Made by a program: the position numbers and the translations under genes. Positions 26,616 to 37,500 of a stretch of 64,000 nt of DNA are shown one piece after another; position 1 is the stretch's first letter; the number at the start of each line of letters is the position of its first letter. Origin of the DNA: JANQSS01 sp965249735 (GTDB taxonomy: Bacteria; Bacteroidota; Bacteroidia; Chitinophagales; Saprospiraceae); NCBI GenBank assembly GCA_965249735.1, contig CBDFMS010000017.1, positions 62,001-126,000 on the forward strand, written 5' to 3'. The notes under the pieces are model-generated. The model ran no database searches and was not told the origin of the DNA. It saw nothing but the letters and a program-made list of their open reading frames with translations.

Positions 26616-28121
26616 TTAATTGTATCGTCGTTTTGTTTTTTTCTTTCGCGCTTTAAATTGATTTCCATCACCTAGCGGATTCATCGGATCTGTACCTCCG
26701 ACGCGCATCATGGCGCATCTAAAACCAATCTCACTGCTTGACTGATCTTGAGGAAAAAACCGTCGAGCTCCAGGTTGCAACCAAAATAAGCGATCCGCCC
26801 ATGATCCACCTTTAATAACACGTGATTCATCATTCACGAGTGAGTGGTTCCCATAATCGTAAAAAATGGATTCAGGATCATCTCCATCCACATAATTCCG
26901 TAGATCCGCATTTCTATAATTTCTGCGAGTCAATAATGTGGAGTCTTCAACTATTCTATATTGTAATCTTCCTAATGAGTCTTTTGAAACAGGTTTGCCA
27001 TCTTCATCGACTACCAATTCTTTGAATACGTTACCCCGATAAGGATTAAGGTCATGATTTTCAACATCTCGTGCATCCTGAGTTGTCATTGGCCTATAAA
27101 CATCAGCTACCCATTCATTAACATTTCCGGCCATATTGTACAGTCCAAAATCATTTGGGTAGCTAGAACGTCCATGACCCGGAACTGCTGCCTGATCATT
27201 TAAGCTGGCAGATACACCCATGTAGTCACCTCGTCCTCTTTTGAAATTAGCCAACATCTGACCTTGGTATTTGTCACGTACTTTGTACCGTGCAGTATAA
27301 CCGTTCCATGGAAAAATTCGCCGATCTGAAATTAACTCATCGCCATTGTCCGCAGCATTGCCTTGAAGACTAAGAGCTGCATATTCCCATTCAGCTTCGG
27401 TCGGCAATCTATATTCTGGTAATAAAATTCCATCTTCGAATTTGACTCTTCTTGGTTCGCCCGTGTTTCCTTCGAATTCCTTGCGAATACTTCCCTGATA
27501 CTGTCCTACTAGATAAGCTTTGGTATCGAAGACGTCTGAACCTTTTTGCTCTGGGTTTGGATTTAAGATCCCTTTCTCGATTAAGATCATTTCGTTAACC
27601 TTATTCGTCCTCCAAATACAATAATTAGTTGCTTGATTCCAATTCACACCAACAACCGGATAGTCGTCATATGCAGGAAACCGGAAGTAAGTTTCTACCA
27701 AAGGTTCATTGTAAGCTAGTTCTTCTCTCCAAACCAAGGTATCTGGTAAGGCATTCCTATATGCTTCAGGCACACTCGCACTATAGTATCGTTGTAGATC
27801 ATACAAATATTCACGATAGTGGATATTAGCCACTTCTGTTTCATCCATATAAAAACTGGAAACAGTAACACGACGAGGAACATTATTCCACTCGAATGTT
27901 ACGTCTTCATCAGTATTACCCATGGTATAAGTCCCACCGGGGATAAGTACGAGATTAGGACCGGCAACCTGGTCTTCAAAATCTGTTTTTTCAAAGCCTC
28001 CCCACTCCTGGTCACTATACTTCCAACCAGTGGCATCGGATCTTCCTTTGTCCTTTTTACAACCGGTCATCGCTCCCAGAGAGACGATGAACAATAAGAT
28101 GATTAGTCTGCTAAGCTTCAT
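26616..28121 (-). CDS. gldJ: GldJ-like gliding/T9SS lipoprotein (SUMF/FGE fold)
   Basis: A 501-residue lipoprotein: lipobox GAMTGC with lipidated Cys at about residue 20, then a formylglycine-generating-enzyme-like (SUMF1) domain that is probably not catalytic. Signatures: LVLIPGGTYTMGNT, SSFYMDETEVANIHYREYL, LPDTLVWREELAYNE, YPVVGVNWNQATNYCIWRT, LPTEAEWEYA, NVNEWVADVY, VIKGGSWADR. The PDTLVWR...YNE...PVVGVNW sequence and C-terminal RYN end favour GldJ over its paralogue GldK/PorK. GldJ stabilises and supports gliding and the type IX secretion complex on the periplasmic side of the outer membrane. Neighbours agree: murF follows, and porU/porV lie upstream. Preceded by a TATATTTG box. Confidence 0.85.
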   Translation of the reverse strand: MKLSRLIILLFIVSLGAMTGCKKDKGRSDATGWKYSDQEWGGFEKTDFEDQVAGPNLVLIPGGTYTMGNTDEDVTFEWNNVPRRVTVSSFYMDETEVANIHYREYLYDLQRYYSASVPEAYRNALPDTLVWREELAYNEPLVETYFRFPAYDDYPVVGVNWNQATNYCIWRTNKVNEMILIEKGILNPNPEQKGSDVFDTKAYLVGQYQGSIRKEFEGNTGEPRRVKFEDGILLPEYRLPTEAEWEYAALSLQGNAADNGDELISDRRIFPWNGYTARYKVRDKYQGQMLANFKRGRGDYMGVSASLNDQAAVPGHGRSSYPNDFGLYNMAGNVNEWVADVYRPMTTQDARDVENHDLNPYRGNVFKELVVDEDGKPVSKDSLGRLQYRIVEDSTLLTRRNYRNADLRNYVDGDDPESIFYDYGNHSLVNDESRVIKGGSWADRLFWLQPGARRFFPQDQSSSEIGFRCAMMRVGGTDPMNPLGDGNQFKARKKKTKRRYN

Positions 28122-28151
28122 ATTTGATGATTATCATATTTAAGGCGTGCG

Positions 28152-28159
28152 CAAATATA
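28152..28159 (-). promoter_or_regulatory. -7 box upstream of the gldJ-like gene
   Basis: TATATTTG on the minus strand, 31 bases before the start codon, matches TAnnTTTG. No TTG at the expected -33 distance. Confidence 0.45.
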
Positions 28160-28227
28160 CTTTTATAAATCGATTTTTTAGACCTGAATATTGCATCAAA
28201 TCCAATTTTAGCATAATTGAATTCTTC

Positions 28228-29241
28228 TTATCGGTAGAAGTCGAAACATTGAATTTCCGGTTCATGCTCACGACCAATCCGATATGACAGACCAATTTCA
28301 TGCGCTCCACCACTTATTGAAGCCAATTTAGATACCGTGAAATCGTAAGCGTAGTAGATTTTAAACGCATCCTTGGATAAGCCTGCAGAAAGAATCAAGG
28401 CGTCCGCTGTATCACCGGAAAGCCGGAAAGCAGCTCCAACATCCACGACTTTATACTTAACATATGCTCCTGCATTTAGCTGTCCAAAATCGCGCTGCCT
28501 TGTATACAATAACTGCGGATGGACAGATATGATGGTTGCAACCGGTGATTCCAGAATAGGAATGGCTGCACCAGCATTGATGGTCCAACGCAATGGAAGG
28601 CCATCGACACCTGCAGAGGGATTGTCCGGAGCGCTAAAAAAATCATTCGTTGGATTATTGAGATGATCAAATGAGGCACCAACATAAAACAGCTTGGAAT
28701 AGAACAAAAATCCTACGCCCATATCAAGATAATTCACAGAATTTTCAGCAGGCAACAACTCGTCCGTTGGAAATGGAATGCCGCCTCCGGAAATCGGACC
28801 ATTTACAGCATCAATCTGGTCGAGAAAGATCAGTCGATCAAAATCTACGGCTGTCCTTCCAAAACCCAATGACAGCCCCGCATTGAGATATGCCCCGTCT
28901 GTAAGTTGAAGTCTGTATGAATAATTGAGTTTGGCTGTAACAGTTTTATACAGTCCATCAGCACTGTCGTCATATAAAGCAGACAGGCCAAATCCGCTAT
29001 TCAATTCTTCAGAAAATGTACTCGCACCCAAGGCATAGGTGATATAGTTTGTACTCAATGAAGGAAATTGATTTCGGTAGACTGCATACACAGTGGTGTT
29101 CCGTGTCCCACCTGTAAATGCAGGATTGTCACTCTCAGGATTAGCGGAGTATCTGGAAAATACCGGATCTTGCGCCTGAATCGAAAACGTTAACAGTAAG
29201 ATTACCCAACCCAAAAGCAACGCTCTTTCGTTAATTATCAT
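28228..29241 (-). CDS. PorP/SprF family type IX secretion outer membrane protein
   Basis: I choose the ATG at 29241 (337 residues), giving a signal peptide ending FSIQAQ; longer starts (to 29379) would add a non-signal extension that overlaps the divergent porU start. The mature part begins DPVFSRYSANPESDNPAFTGG, followed by repeated amphipathic strands (GFGLSALYDDSADGLY, GLSLGFGRTAVDFD, NYLDMGVGFLFYS) typical of the PorP/SprF beta-barrels of Bacteroidota. They act in the outer membrane in secretion or attachment of specific cargo, often type B CTD proteins. Located between gldJ and porU. Confidence 0.85.
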   Translation of the reverse strand: MIINERALLLGWVILLLTFSIQAQDPVFSRYSANPESDNPAFTGGTRNTTVYAVYRNQFPSLSTNYITYALGASTFSEELNSGFGLSALYDDSADGLYKTVTAKLNYSYRLQLTDGAYLNAGLSLGFGRTAVDFDRLIFLDQIDAVNGPISGGGIPFPTDELLPAENSVNYLDMGVGFLFYSKLFYVGASFDHLNNPTNDFFSAPDNPSAGVDGLPLRWTINAGAAIPILESPVATIISVHPQLLYTRQRDFGQLNAGAYVKYKVVDVGAAFRLSGDTADALILSAGLSKDAFKIYYAYDFTVSKLASISGGAHEIGLSYRIGREHEPEIQCFDFYR

Positions 29242-29344
29242 AATTGGATTGAACAATCTTTTGAGTACCACATTCATTTTATCTGTAACGTATAATAGAT
29301 ACGCTATATTCAGATTCCCTCTGTTAAAATTAAAAAACCGCTTC

Positions 29345-32300
29345 ATGCGAGTCATAAAATTAATCTTAATCTTCTGCATAACTAGCTTCGGATCACATGT
29401 TCAAGGACAGTATAAATCTTCATCTGTTCTTAACGAAGGTAGTTTTTATAAATTTTCTGTAAGCAATTCCGGTATTCACAAATTGGACCTTTCTTTTTTT
29501 GAAAATTTACCCAATGTTGGATCAATCATACCTGAAAACATCTCAATTTTTGGCAATCGTGGTGGCATGCTGCCTGAGGTCATAGCAGATGAACGAGTGG
29601 ATGACCTGGAAGAATTACCTCTTCATTTTGTGGGAAATAACGACAATATCTTTTCATCAAATGAGTACTTCCTGTTTTATGCAGAAGGACCTTCACGACT
29701 CACTTATAACGATGAATCATTTGAACAGAAAAATAATGTCTATGAAGTTTCAAACTTCTATTTCATATCGACAAATCGTGCCCGACAAAATCAAATCATA
29801 GCTCAAAATTCATCCGATATTCCTCAGCAACAAATAAATACATATGACGATTATCAAAAACATGACAATGATCTAGTCAATCTTCTCGGCGATAATTTCG
29901 GGACGCAGGGTTCAGGAAAAGTATGGTACGGAGAGGAATTCACGAATGACAGAATTCAAGAATTCAGTCAAGAATTTGATTTCGACAATATCGTAGATGG
30001 ATCTGACATCAAATTTAAAGTAGAGATGGCTGCCCGATCGGATAAAACATCCACACTCAGTTTTCGGGTTAACAGCGCACAGGCTAATTTAAATCTCTCG
30101 AAGGTGAGTTTATTTGACACATATGGCGTCTATGCGACGCACAGAAAACTAAATCTAGTGACGGCATTTGACGAAAGCACGGGTGTGGAAACAGTGCAAG
30201 TGGAAATGAAATCTTCATCTTCAAGGTTTTCATCCTGGTTAGATCACATTTCTATGAGATCGGAAAAACATCTTCGCTATACAGGCAAAGCGTTCAATTT
30301 CAGAAAAATCTCTTCTGATACGCAAACACCAGTTCAATACAATCTATCTGTTTCCCAAGGCGGAATTAACGTATGGAATGTCAGCAATCCACATGACGTT
30401 GTTGCAGTGAATGTCACAACTAACGGTTCACAATCTTCTTTTATAGCACCTGCCGGGCAGGAATTTGTTGTCTTTAGCGAAGACGAAGATTTTCCGAGAC
30501 CCAATTATATAACTACGACAGAAGTCCAAAACGTCCATGCTATCATGGATGCTGAGTATGTCATATTATATCACAGTGATTTTGAAACATCAGCCTTGAG
30601 ACTGGCTGCCCATCGATCATCCCACGATGATTTGATCACCTATGTCATCGATGTTGACAAAGTATTTAATGAATTCGGCGGTGGGTCTAAGGATCCGATA
30701 GCGATTCGTGATTTTGCACGTATGTTATTTAAGCGGTCAGGTACGTTTCAATACCTGTGCTTACTCGGAGATGCCACATATGATTACCGAGGAATTGACA
30801 GTGAACTTCCTCCGGACAACTTCCTCCCTTGCTATCAAACAGATGAGAGTCTCAGCCCGGTGTTTGGCTTTCCAACGGATGATTTTTATGCCTTGTTGAG
30901 CGATAACGAAGGTGGTGATCTGAAAGGTGGATTGGATATTGCCGTAGGACGACTTCCCGTGGCCAGTGTTCAGGAAGCAGAAACCGTGGTTGACAAACTC
31001 ATTGGTTATGACATAGATCCTGAATTTGATGGAGAATGGAAGAATAACTTCATCCTGGTGGCCGATGATGAAGATGGGAATAGTCATCTCAATCAAACTG
31101 AGCGACTGGCTGCCTCCATTTTACAAGATCGGCCTGAGTTTAATCAGCGAAAAGTCTATTTCGATGCTTTTCAGCAACAGTCTACGACCGGGGACGATCG
31201 ATATCCTGATGCCAAACAAAAATTGAACGACTATATATTCCAGGGGTCGCTGTTATTGAATTACTTTGGACATGGTGGTCCGAATGGGTGGGCTCAGGAA
31301 CGCGTATTGGAGATCCAGGATATATTGACCTGGACAAATGCTAAACGACTGCCATTATTTATTACAGCAACGTGCACCTTTACCGGATATGATGACCCGG
31401 CTGACAAATCGGGTGGTGAACTAACCTTATTGAATCCGAATGGAGGAAGTATCGGACTTGTGAGTACGACCAGAGCCGTGACGATCTCAGCTAATGAGCG
31501 ACTTGTGAATTCTCTATTCGAATATATCTATGACCGGGAAAATGATCAGTTCTTGCGCATGGGAGAAGTCTTACGGTTGGCAAAAAATAATCATCGAAGC
31601 GATACGCTTGAGCGAAATGCTCGAAAATTTGCTCTAATCGGTGATCCTGCATTTCGACTTTCATTTCCTGAATACCAGGTCAATGTGACTTCATTTCAGG
31701 GTAATCCGGTTGGGACATCTTCGGATACAATTAGGGCATTAGATGAGGTGATATTCACAGGTGAAATTCTAGGATTTTCCGGTGAAAAACTAAATGACTT
31801 TAGTGGAGAATTGGAGGTGACGGTAATGGATAAAGCACAGACATTCCGCACCTTAGCAAATGATTCACGAAGTTTCGAAACGAACTATAAAGCTCATAAT
31901 GCCACTATTTTCAAAGGTAAAACAGGAATCGAAAATGGTGAATTTACGGTGAGCTTTCGTGTCCCAAAAGATATTGATTACGAGTTTGGCAATGGACGAT
32001 TGAGTCTGTATGCCTCGGAAAATGGGAGTCAGACCGAAGCAAGTGGTTACTACGACAAATTTGTCATCGGGGGTACTTCGACTGAAGTTGTTGAAGATGA
32101 CCAGCCCCCGGAAATTTCGCTTTTTATCAACAATGAATTTTTTAGAGATGGTGGTGTCTCAGGACCAGATCCCTTGTTAATCGCTCAAGTAAGTGACAAT
32201 TTGGGGATCAATATTTCAAACACATCCATTGGTCATGAAATGATTGCCATTCTCGATGAAGATCTACCGAATCAGATTATTCTCAACGATTATTATCAGG

Positions 32301-32773
32301 CCTCACCGAATTCCTTTACACAAGGTGTCATCGAGTATCCATTCAAAAATCTGGAAGATGGCCCGCACACAATTCGTGTACGTGTTTGGGATGTAGCAAA
32401 TAACTCTGCAGAAGCAAGGCTCAACTTCATCGTTGAAAAAGGACAAATAAATCTGTTGGAGAATGTTTCTGTATTACCAAATCCTGCAATTGAAGAGGTT
32501 GAATTTAGTTTTACGCACCAGTTGAATTTTGCTCCTGTGAAGGTGTTTATTCAAATTTACAATCAACTTGGACAACCTGTTTCCGAACTGACAGAATCTG
32601 TAACGACCGGAGGCAATGCCATTGAGAATATTTCCTGGTCTAGAATCGGTTATGGCGGCGCCACCCTGGCCCCTGGAGTATATTACTACAAGATCACAGC
32701 GACGGCTGATTCCGGTGATGGTGATATAGAAATGGCAACCAGCCCGGGAGGCAAAATTGTTCTGTTAAATTAA
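29345..32773 (+). CDS. porU: Type IX secretion system sortase PorU
   Basis: A 1142-residue C25-family cysteine protease. I start at ATG 29345, giving a clean signal peptide (RVIKLILIFCITSFGSHVQGQ). The catalytic His is in LNYFGHGGPNGW near residue 643 and Cys in FITATCTFTGYDDP near residue 677, as in gingipain-like PorU. Also visible: PRLP-type DIAVGRLPV, LFKRSGTFQYLCLLGDAT. The C-terminus carries its own type A-like CTD (VLPNPAIEE, IYNQLGQPV, YYYKI). PorU removes CTD signals and joins cargo to A-LPS at the cell surface, working with PorV, encoded next. Divergent from the PorP/SprF gene. Confidence 0.95.
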   Translation: MRVIKLILIFCITSFGSHVQGQYKSSSVLNEGSFYKFSVSNSGIHKLDLSFFENLPNVGSIIPENISIFGNRGGMLPEVIADERVDDLEELPLHFVGNNDNIFSSNEYFLFYAEGPSRLTYNDESFEQKNNVYEVSNFYFISTNRARQNQIIAQNSSDIPQQQINTYDDYQKHDNDLVNLLGDNFGTQGSGKVWYGEEFTNDRIQEFSQEFDFDNIVDGSDIKFKVEMAARSDKTSTLSFRVNSAQANLNLSKVSLFDTYGVYATHRKLNLVTAFDESTGVETVQVEMKSSSSRFSSWLDHISMRSEKHLRYTGKAFNFRKISSDTQTPVQYNLSVSQGGINVWNVSNPHDVVAVNVTTNGSQSSFIAPAGQEFVVFSEDEDFPRPNYITTTEVQNVHAIMDAEYVILYHSDFETSALRLAAHRSSHDDLITYVIDVDKVFNEFGGGSKDPIAIRDFARMLFKRSGTFQYLCLLGDATYDYRGIDSELPPDNFLPCYQTDESLSPVFGFPTDDFYALLSDNEGGDLKGGLDIAVGRLPVASVQEAETVVDKLIGYDIDPEFDGEWKNNFILVADDEDGNSHLNQTERLAASILQDRPEFNQRKVYFDAFQQQSTTGDDRYPDAKQKLNDYIFQGSLLLNYFGHGGPNGWAQERVLEIQDILTWTNAKRLPLFITATCTFTGYDDPADKSGGELTLLNPNGGSIGLVSTTRAVTISANERLVNSLFEYIYDRENDQFLRMGEVLRLAKNNHRSDTLERNARKFALIGDPAFRLSFPEYQVNVTSFQGNPVGTSSDTIRALDEVIFTGEILGFSGEKLNDFSGELEVTVMDKAQTFRTLANDSRSFETNYKAHNATIFKGKTGIENGEFTVSFRVPKDIDYEFGNGRLSLYASENGSQTEASGYYDKFVIGGTSTEVVEDDQPPEISLFINNEFFRDGGVSGPDPLLIAQVSDNLGINISNTSIGHEMIAILDEDLPNQIILNDYYQASPNSFTQGVIEYPFKNLEDGPHTIRVRVWDVANNSAEARLNFIVEKGQINLLENVSVLPNPAIEEVEFSFTHQLNFAPVKVFIQIYNQLGQPVSELTESVTTGGNAIENISWSRIGYGGATLAPGVYYYKITATADSGDGDIEMATSPGGKIVLLN

Positions 32774-32797
32774 AACATAAAGTCGACGATCAAGCGT

Positions 32798-32805
32798 TAT
32801 ATTTG
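32798..32805 (+). promoter_or_regulatory. -7 box upstream of porV
   Basis: TATATTTG matches TAnnTTTG, 26 bases before the porV start and just after the porU stop. A separate porV promoter is possible; no -33 TTG is visible. Confidence 0.45.
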
Positions 32806-32830
32806 CGGACTTTAAAACTTACGAAAAAAT

Positions 32831-34024
32831 ATGATTCAATCACACGTTCGCCTACTGGCGATAGCGGGTTTTTTGGTTTTAAGCCATTTAGCCTTCGCTC
32901 AATGTCAATACGATCCTGTAGAGAATAGATTTATCGGACCAGACTGCCCAAATGCAGTTCAAACCGCAGTTCCTTTCTTACAAATTATTCAGGATGCACG
33001 TACAGGTGGAATGGGAGACATAGGTACTGCTATTTCACCTGATGCCAACTCAATATTTTATAATGCCTCAAAATTGGCTTTTGCCGAAAATAAGGGCGAC
33101 ATCGCCATCAACTATACGCCCTGGCTTCGTGAGTTGGTTCGCGACATCTACCTGGCCTCCATATCGGGGTATTTGAAACTAGATGATTTACAAGCAGTAA
33201 GTGCCAGTATTCGCTACTTCAACATGGGAGAAATCCAGTTTACGAATTCCAACGGAGAGGATCAAGGTATTGGTCGACCCAATGAGTTCGATCTTTCGCT
33301 GGCTTATGCTCGTAAATTGAGTGATAAATTCTCTTTAGGGGTAACCGGGCGCTTTATCTATTCTGATCTTGCCGGTGGACAGACTGTCCAAAATATCGAT
33401 ATAAAAGCCGGAACAGCAGGGGCGGTTGATATCACCACATTCTACAGATCAGCCCTAAACGACAAACAAGATCTTTCGCTGGCATTGGCTATAACCAATG
33501 TTGGATCAAAGATTTCATACACCGAATCTGAACAAAATCCTGGTGACTTCCTCCCGACAAATCTAAGTTTGGGTGCTTCCTGGGATGTGCGGTTTGATGA
33601 ATTCAATCGACTGACATTGAATACGGAATTCAATAAGTTGCTTGTTCCTACACCTTCTGACGAAGATGAAGACGCTGATGGAATACCTGACTTTAGGGAA
33701 AAAGGTGTGATCGAAGGCATCTTCTCCTCTTTTGGTGACGCTCCCGGAGGTGGAAAAGAAGAGATGAAAGAAATTACTTGGGCCGTCGGTGCAGAATACA
33801 TGTACAATGAACAATTTGCACTGAGAGCGGGGTACTTTCATGAATCCGAGGCCAAAGGAAACCGTCAGCATTTTACCCTGGGTGTTGGGATCAAGTACCA
33901 GGTCTTTGGATTAGACCTTGCCTATCTGATTAATGCCAATGGAAGGCAAAATCCGCTGAATAATACGATAAGATTCACGCTGCGATTTAAGTTTGATGCC
34001 TTGAAAGCAGAAACGGTTGAATAG
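32831..34024 (+). CDS. porV: Type IX secretion outer membrane shuttle PorV
   Basis: A 397-residue outer membrane beta-barrel of the FadL/PorV type, with a signal peptide ending near AFAQ. Family landmarks: QIIQDARTGGMGDIGTAISPDANSIFYNASKLAF, YTPWLRELVRDIYLAS, FTLGVGIKYQVFGLDLAYL (in blocks). An acidic insert with DEDEDADGIPD may bind calcium. PorV collects CTD cargo from the SprA translocon and hands it to PorU. Directly downstream of porU (57-base gap), the conserved pair; followed by a terminator. Confidence 0.96.
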   Translation: MIQSHVRLLAIAGFLVLSHLAFAQCQYDPVENRFIGPDCPNAVQTAVPFLQIIQDARTGGMGDIGTAISPDANSIFYNASKLAFAENKGDIAINYTPWLRELVRDIYLASISGYLKLDDLQAVSASIRYFNMGEIQFTNSNGEDQGIGRPNEFDLSLAYARKLSDKFSLGVTGRFIYSDLAGGQTVQNIDIKAGTAGAVDITTFYRSALNDKQDLSLALAITNVGSKISYTESEQNPGDFLPTNLSLGASWDVRFDEFNRLTLNTEFNKLLVPTPSDEDEDADGIPDFREKGVIEGIFSSFGDAPGGGKEEMKEITWAVGAEYMYNEQFALRAGYFHESEAKGNRQHFTLGVGIKYQVFGLDLAYLINANGRQNPLNNTIRFTLRFKFDALKAETVE

Positions 34025-34042
34025 ACAAATAAAGGTTATAAG

Positions 34043-34076
34043 AAAAAGGGGCTTCGTTTTGAAGCCCCTTTTTTTT
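34043..34076 (+). terminator. Rho-independent terminator after porV
   Basis: Perfect stem ggggcttc / gaagcccc, extended by A/T pairs, with loop gtttt and a run of eight T. 19 bases after the porV stop. It could also stop the converging RNase P RNA transcript. Confidence 0.92.
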
Positions 34077-34080
34077 AAAA

Positions 34081-34461
34081 TGCACTGAACGTAAGCCGGA
34101 TTCTGTTTTCGTCCCGAAGGTCGAACTTCGTCATTTATCTAAGCTGCCCACCCCTTGTGCTGACGACAGAGTCATCTTGAGCGTATAACTCTTCACTTCT
34201 TTTGAAGTAGCACAATATACATGGCATTTCAGCCCGCAAGGTTTATCCCCCAAGACAATTGCTTGCCTCAGGCGTGTGCTCTTACCACACGTTTTCACCC
34301 TTACCATATCGAAATATGGCGGTATAGCTTTCTGTGACACTCTCTGTAACCTGTTTTGCAACAGGATCCCGCTTGTTACACGGTACGGTACACTGCGCTG
34401 TCCGGACTTTCCTCTTCAACCTGAATAACATCAGGAATAAAGCGACGAAGTCATCAATGCA
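34081..34461 (-). ncRNA. rnpB: RNase P RNA (class A)
   Basis: The minus strand reads GAGGAAAGTCCGGAC near the 5' end and AGAATCCGGCTTAC near the 3' end, the most conserved parts of bacterial RNase P RNA (P4 and the 3' P4 partner). Helix P1 is closed by TGCATTGA (plus 34454-34461) with TCAGTGCA (plus 34081-34088). Length of about 380 bases suits class A. Ends are approximate. A TATATTTA box (34466-34473, minus strand) could be its promoter. Confidence 0.95.
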
Positions 34462-34562
34462 CCGGTAAATATAATGCGATTCGAAGTGGGTCTTGGATTG
34501 TCCTCTCCAGAAGATCTTTGTTCGAATAAATATAGCAGAAGGTCAATACGTAATATATTAGC

Positions 34563-34570
34563 TATTTTTG
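34563..34570 (+). promoter_or_regulatory. -7 box upstream of the NtrY-like kinase
   Basis: TATTTTTG fits TAnnTTTG and lies 20 bases upstream of the start; no -33 TTG at normal spacing. Confidence 0.4.
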
Positions 34571-34589
34571 TAATAGATAGTACGTGATC

Positions 34590-37500
34590 ATGGTCGACCT
34601 ATTTATTTCAAGGGCTAAGAAATATCGAATCGCCTTGAGTGGCCTGATCTGCCTATGGATGTTATTTTCTTCTTCCATCACACATGCACAAGAGCAAGTG
34701 TTTGTAGAGGCTTTCCAGGAATACCTGGATTCCCGGGTAAGCAACTTGGAGGCCTGCCAAGACCAGGCATGTTTCGACAATCTTGATTTTCCTGTAATTA
34801 TTCGGGACAGCACCAATCAGCTGGTGTATTGGAACCAGCCGGCGATGTTTGTTCAATTACCAACAAATCTTCCCGAAGTTCTGATTGACCAGGAACAATA
34901 CTATTTTGTCTACACGGATGAACGACTTCGAACCGGCTTCATTCCTGTCAAATATGAAGCATCCGCCCAACAATCTAAGTTTCTTCGAGACCATATAGGC
35001 GGTGGATTTGAATTTGCCAACTACGAAATAAACCAATCTAAAGGGTCAGGAAAGCCCAGAGCAGATCAGATCATAAGTCATGTGATTATTAAAAAGGCTT
35101 TGGGCCGGACCCACGTTATAATTTATTTTTTGTCTGTCATATTTTTGTTTCTCGTCGTATTAAATTTTTCAACTGCACTCCTAAAAATATATGGTGACTG
35201 GCTGGGTGCTACCCTTGTGATTCTGTTACTGACATGTGTAAGGCTGCTATTTAGCCTACCCACATTAACAGCTCCCTTAGTTCACCACGATATATTTCAA
35301 CATCAATTGAATTCATCGATTTTAAGTCCCTCACTGGGGGAATTATTCCTGAACATGATGTTGTTTTTTGTCATCACCATCTTTTTATTTAAATCCTTTG
35401 ACAGCCGCCCAATTCGAAAGCATGATTCACTCTCACGTTGGTACTTTTTAGTATCAGGTTATTTGCTGGTGATGGGTAGTATTATTTCCTTCGTTTATGT
35501 GGTCAAACGTGTGGTCATTCATTCATCCATCTCCTTTCAATTTGACAAAATATATATTCTTGATTGGAATACACACATATTTATCCTGAGTATTCTACTA
35601 TTCATTAGTTCTTTATTTTTCCTGAGTTATCTCCTCATTAAAATTTTAGGCAGTACCGGAGCAAATCTTGGTCAACGGTTAATTGCCTTTTTTATAGCCA
35701 CGATTATTACATTTCCGGTCTTTTTGAATTTTACTTTACATGTTTCTGCATTTGGATTTTATATTCTAGTGCTATCGATTCTAATTCTCATGGATTTATT
35801 TGTTGAAACGAGGCAAAAATCCATCAGTTGGTTAGTCATTTGGTTGGTCACGATTACTTCAGGGACGACTGCCCTACTCTATTCACACAACTCCATAGCC
35901 TACTATCAAAAAGGTACAAATTTGGCTCATGAAATTGTACGTATTCAGACTTCTTCAGATGAAACCTGGGAGGATCTGAATAATGTCAATAATTTTCATT
36001 GGGCCCTTTATGATGGATATAATTTGGTTCGTAAATCAGGAAACCCACCTTTAGATTTTCTCAGAGAGGAAAACATTCCTCCAATAGGAGAGCTTACACA
36101 CAATTCATCCAAAAATCAAAGGTCGATGCTTTATCGACAGTCTCCCGGTACGACTGTTGTTATCAGCAAGCCACAGAATGTTGTCATTCAATTTATCTCA
36201 CTTTATTCCTTTTTATTCACCTCCCTCACGCTCGTCATCTTTCTCATATTTTTATTGAATTTATTTTTAAGGTTTCTACCGGATACCTGGAACTTAAAAA
36301 TTGGTACGGGACAGAGTATTCGAAGACGTATTCAATACGTCATTTTCAGTATGCTTATTTTATCTTTTGCTACCGTCTTTGCCGTTACTTCTTTTTATTT
36401 GAGAGATTATCGACAAGACGCATCCAAGTTGTCTAAATCTCAACAATTGGGTGTGCAGATTTTTTCTGAATTTATTAAAAATACAGATCTGTCAAGTTTC
36501 TCACCTGACGATGGGTTGGACAACCCGATTGGTACATCACAATTTAATCTGTTCACCTATTCGGGTGAGCGTATCGGATCGAATAAAAATAATGTGTGCA
36601 TACGCCCTCCATTTCAACTGACGAAACTCAGCACCGGAATCACAAAGAAGGAATTCACATTCTCGACAGACAACACATTAAATGCATTTAAACAAGTCAT
36701 CATAGATCAAACGACATATATCATTGGAGTTGCGGACAATATCACTAGTCAAGAACAGGATTACTTCATTAATAATCTATTAGGCACTTTATTGAATTTG
36801 TACATATTCTTATTTGTTATCGCGTCTTCCATTGCCTTGACCTTTTCTGATACGATTACACGACCTCTACTCAAATTGCGTGAAAAGTTTTCTTCAGTGA
36901 AAATTGGTCGTAGCAATGAACGCATCGACTGGCATTCAAATGACGAATTAGGACAGCTTATCACCGACTACAATCGAATGCTGGAAAAAATTGAAGAGAG
37001 CGTTACGACACTAGCCATGACGGAGCGGGAACTAGCCTGGCGCGAAATGGCAAAACAAGTAGCACACGAGATTAAAAATCCACTTACACCGATGAAACTG
37101 AGTCTTCAGCACCTCCAGTTAGCGATCAAACGAGAACCAGAACGCGCTGAAGAATTAGTCGATCGATTAGGCAAAACATTGTTGGAACAAATAGACAATC
37201 TATCAAGAATTGCTGCAGAATTTTCAAATTTTGGCAAAATGCCAAAACCTGAAAACAAAAAAGTCGTCCTCAATGATGTCGCTTCATCAGTTCATGATCT
37301 GTTCAGAAAACGTGAAGACATGGATATCAATCTATACATCCCAATCGATGAGATTTATGTTTTCGGTGATCGACACTATATGACCAGAGTTTTAATCAAT
37401 CTACTGAAAAATGCCATCCAGGCCATCCCAAATGAAAGACGAGGTAACATTCAAATACATGTATATAAGGATGATGAAAATGCCATTATCAAAGTAACTG

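Noticed and set aside
33442..33807. 121-codon minus-strand frame inside porV
   Set aside because: Shadow of the porV barrel; Ser-rich, no start context.
34131..34361. 76-codon minus-strand frame in the RNase P RNA
   Set aside because: Falls inside the structured RNA gene.
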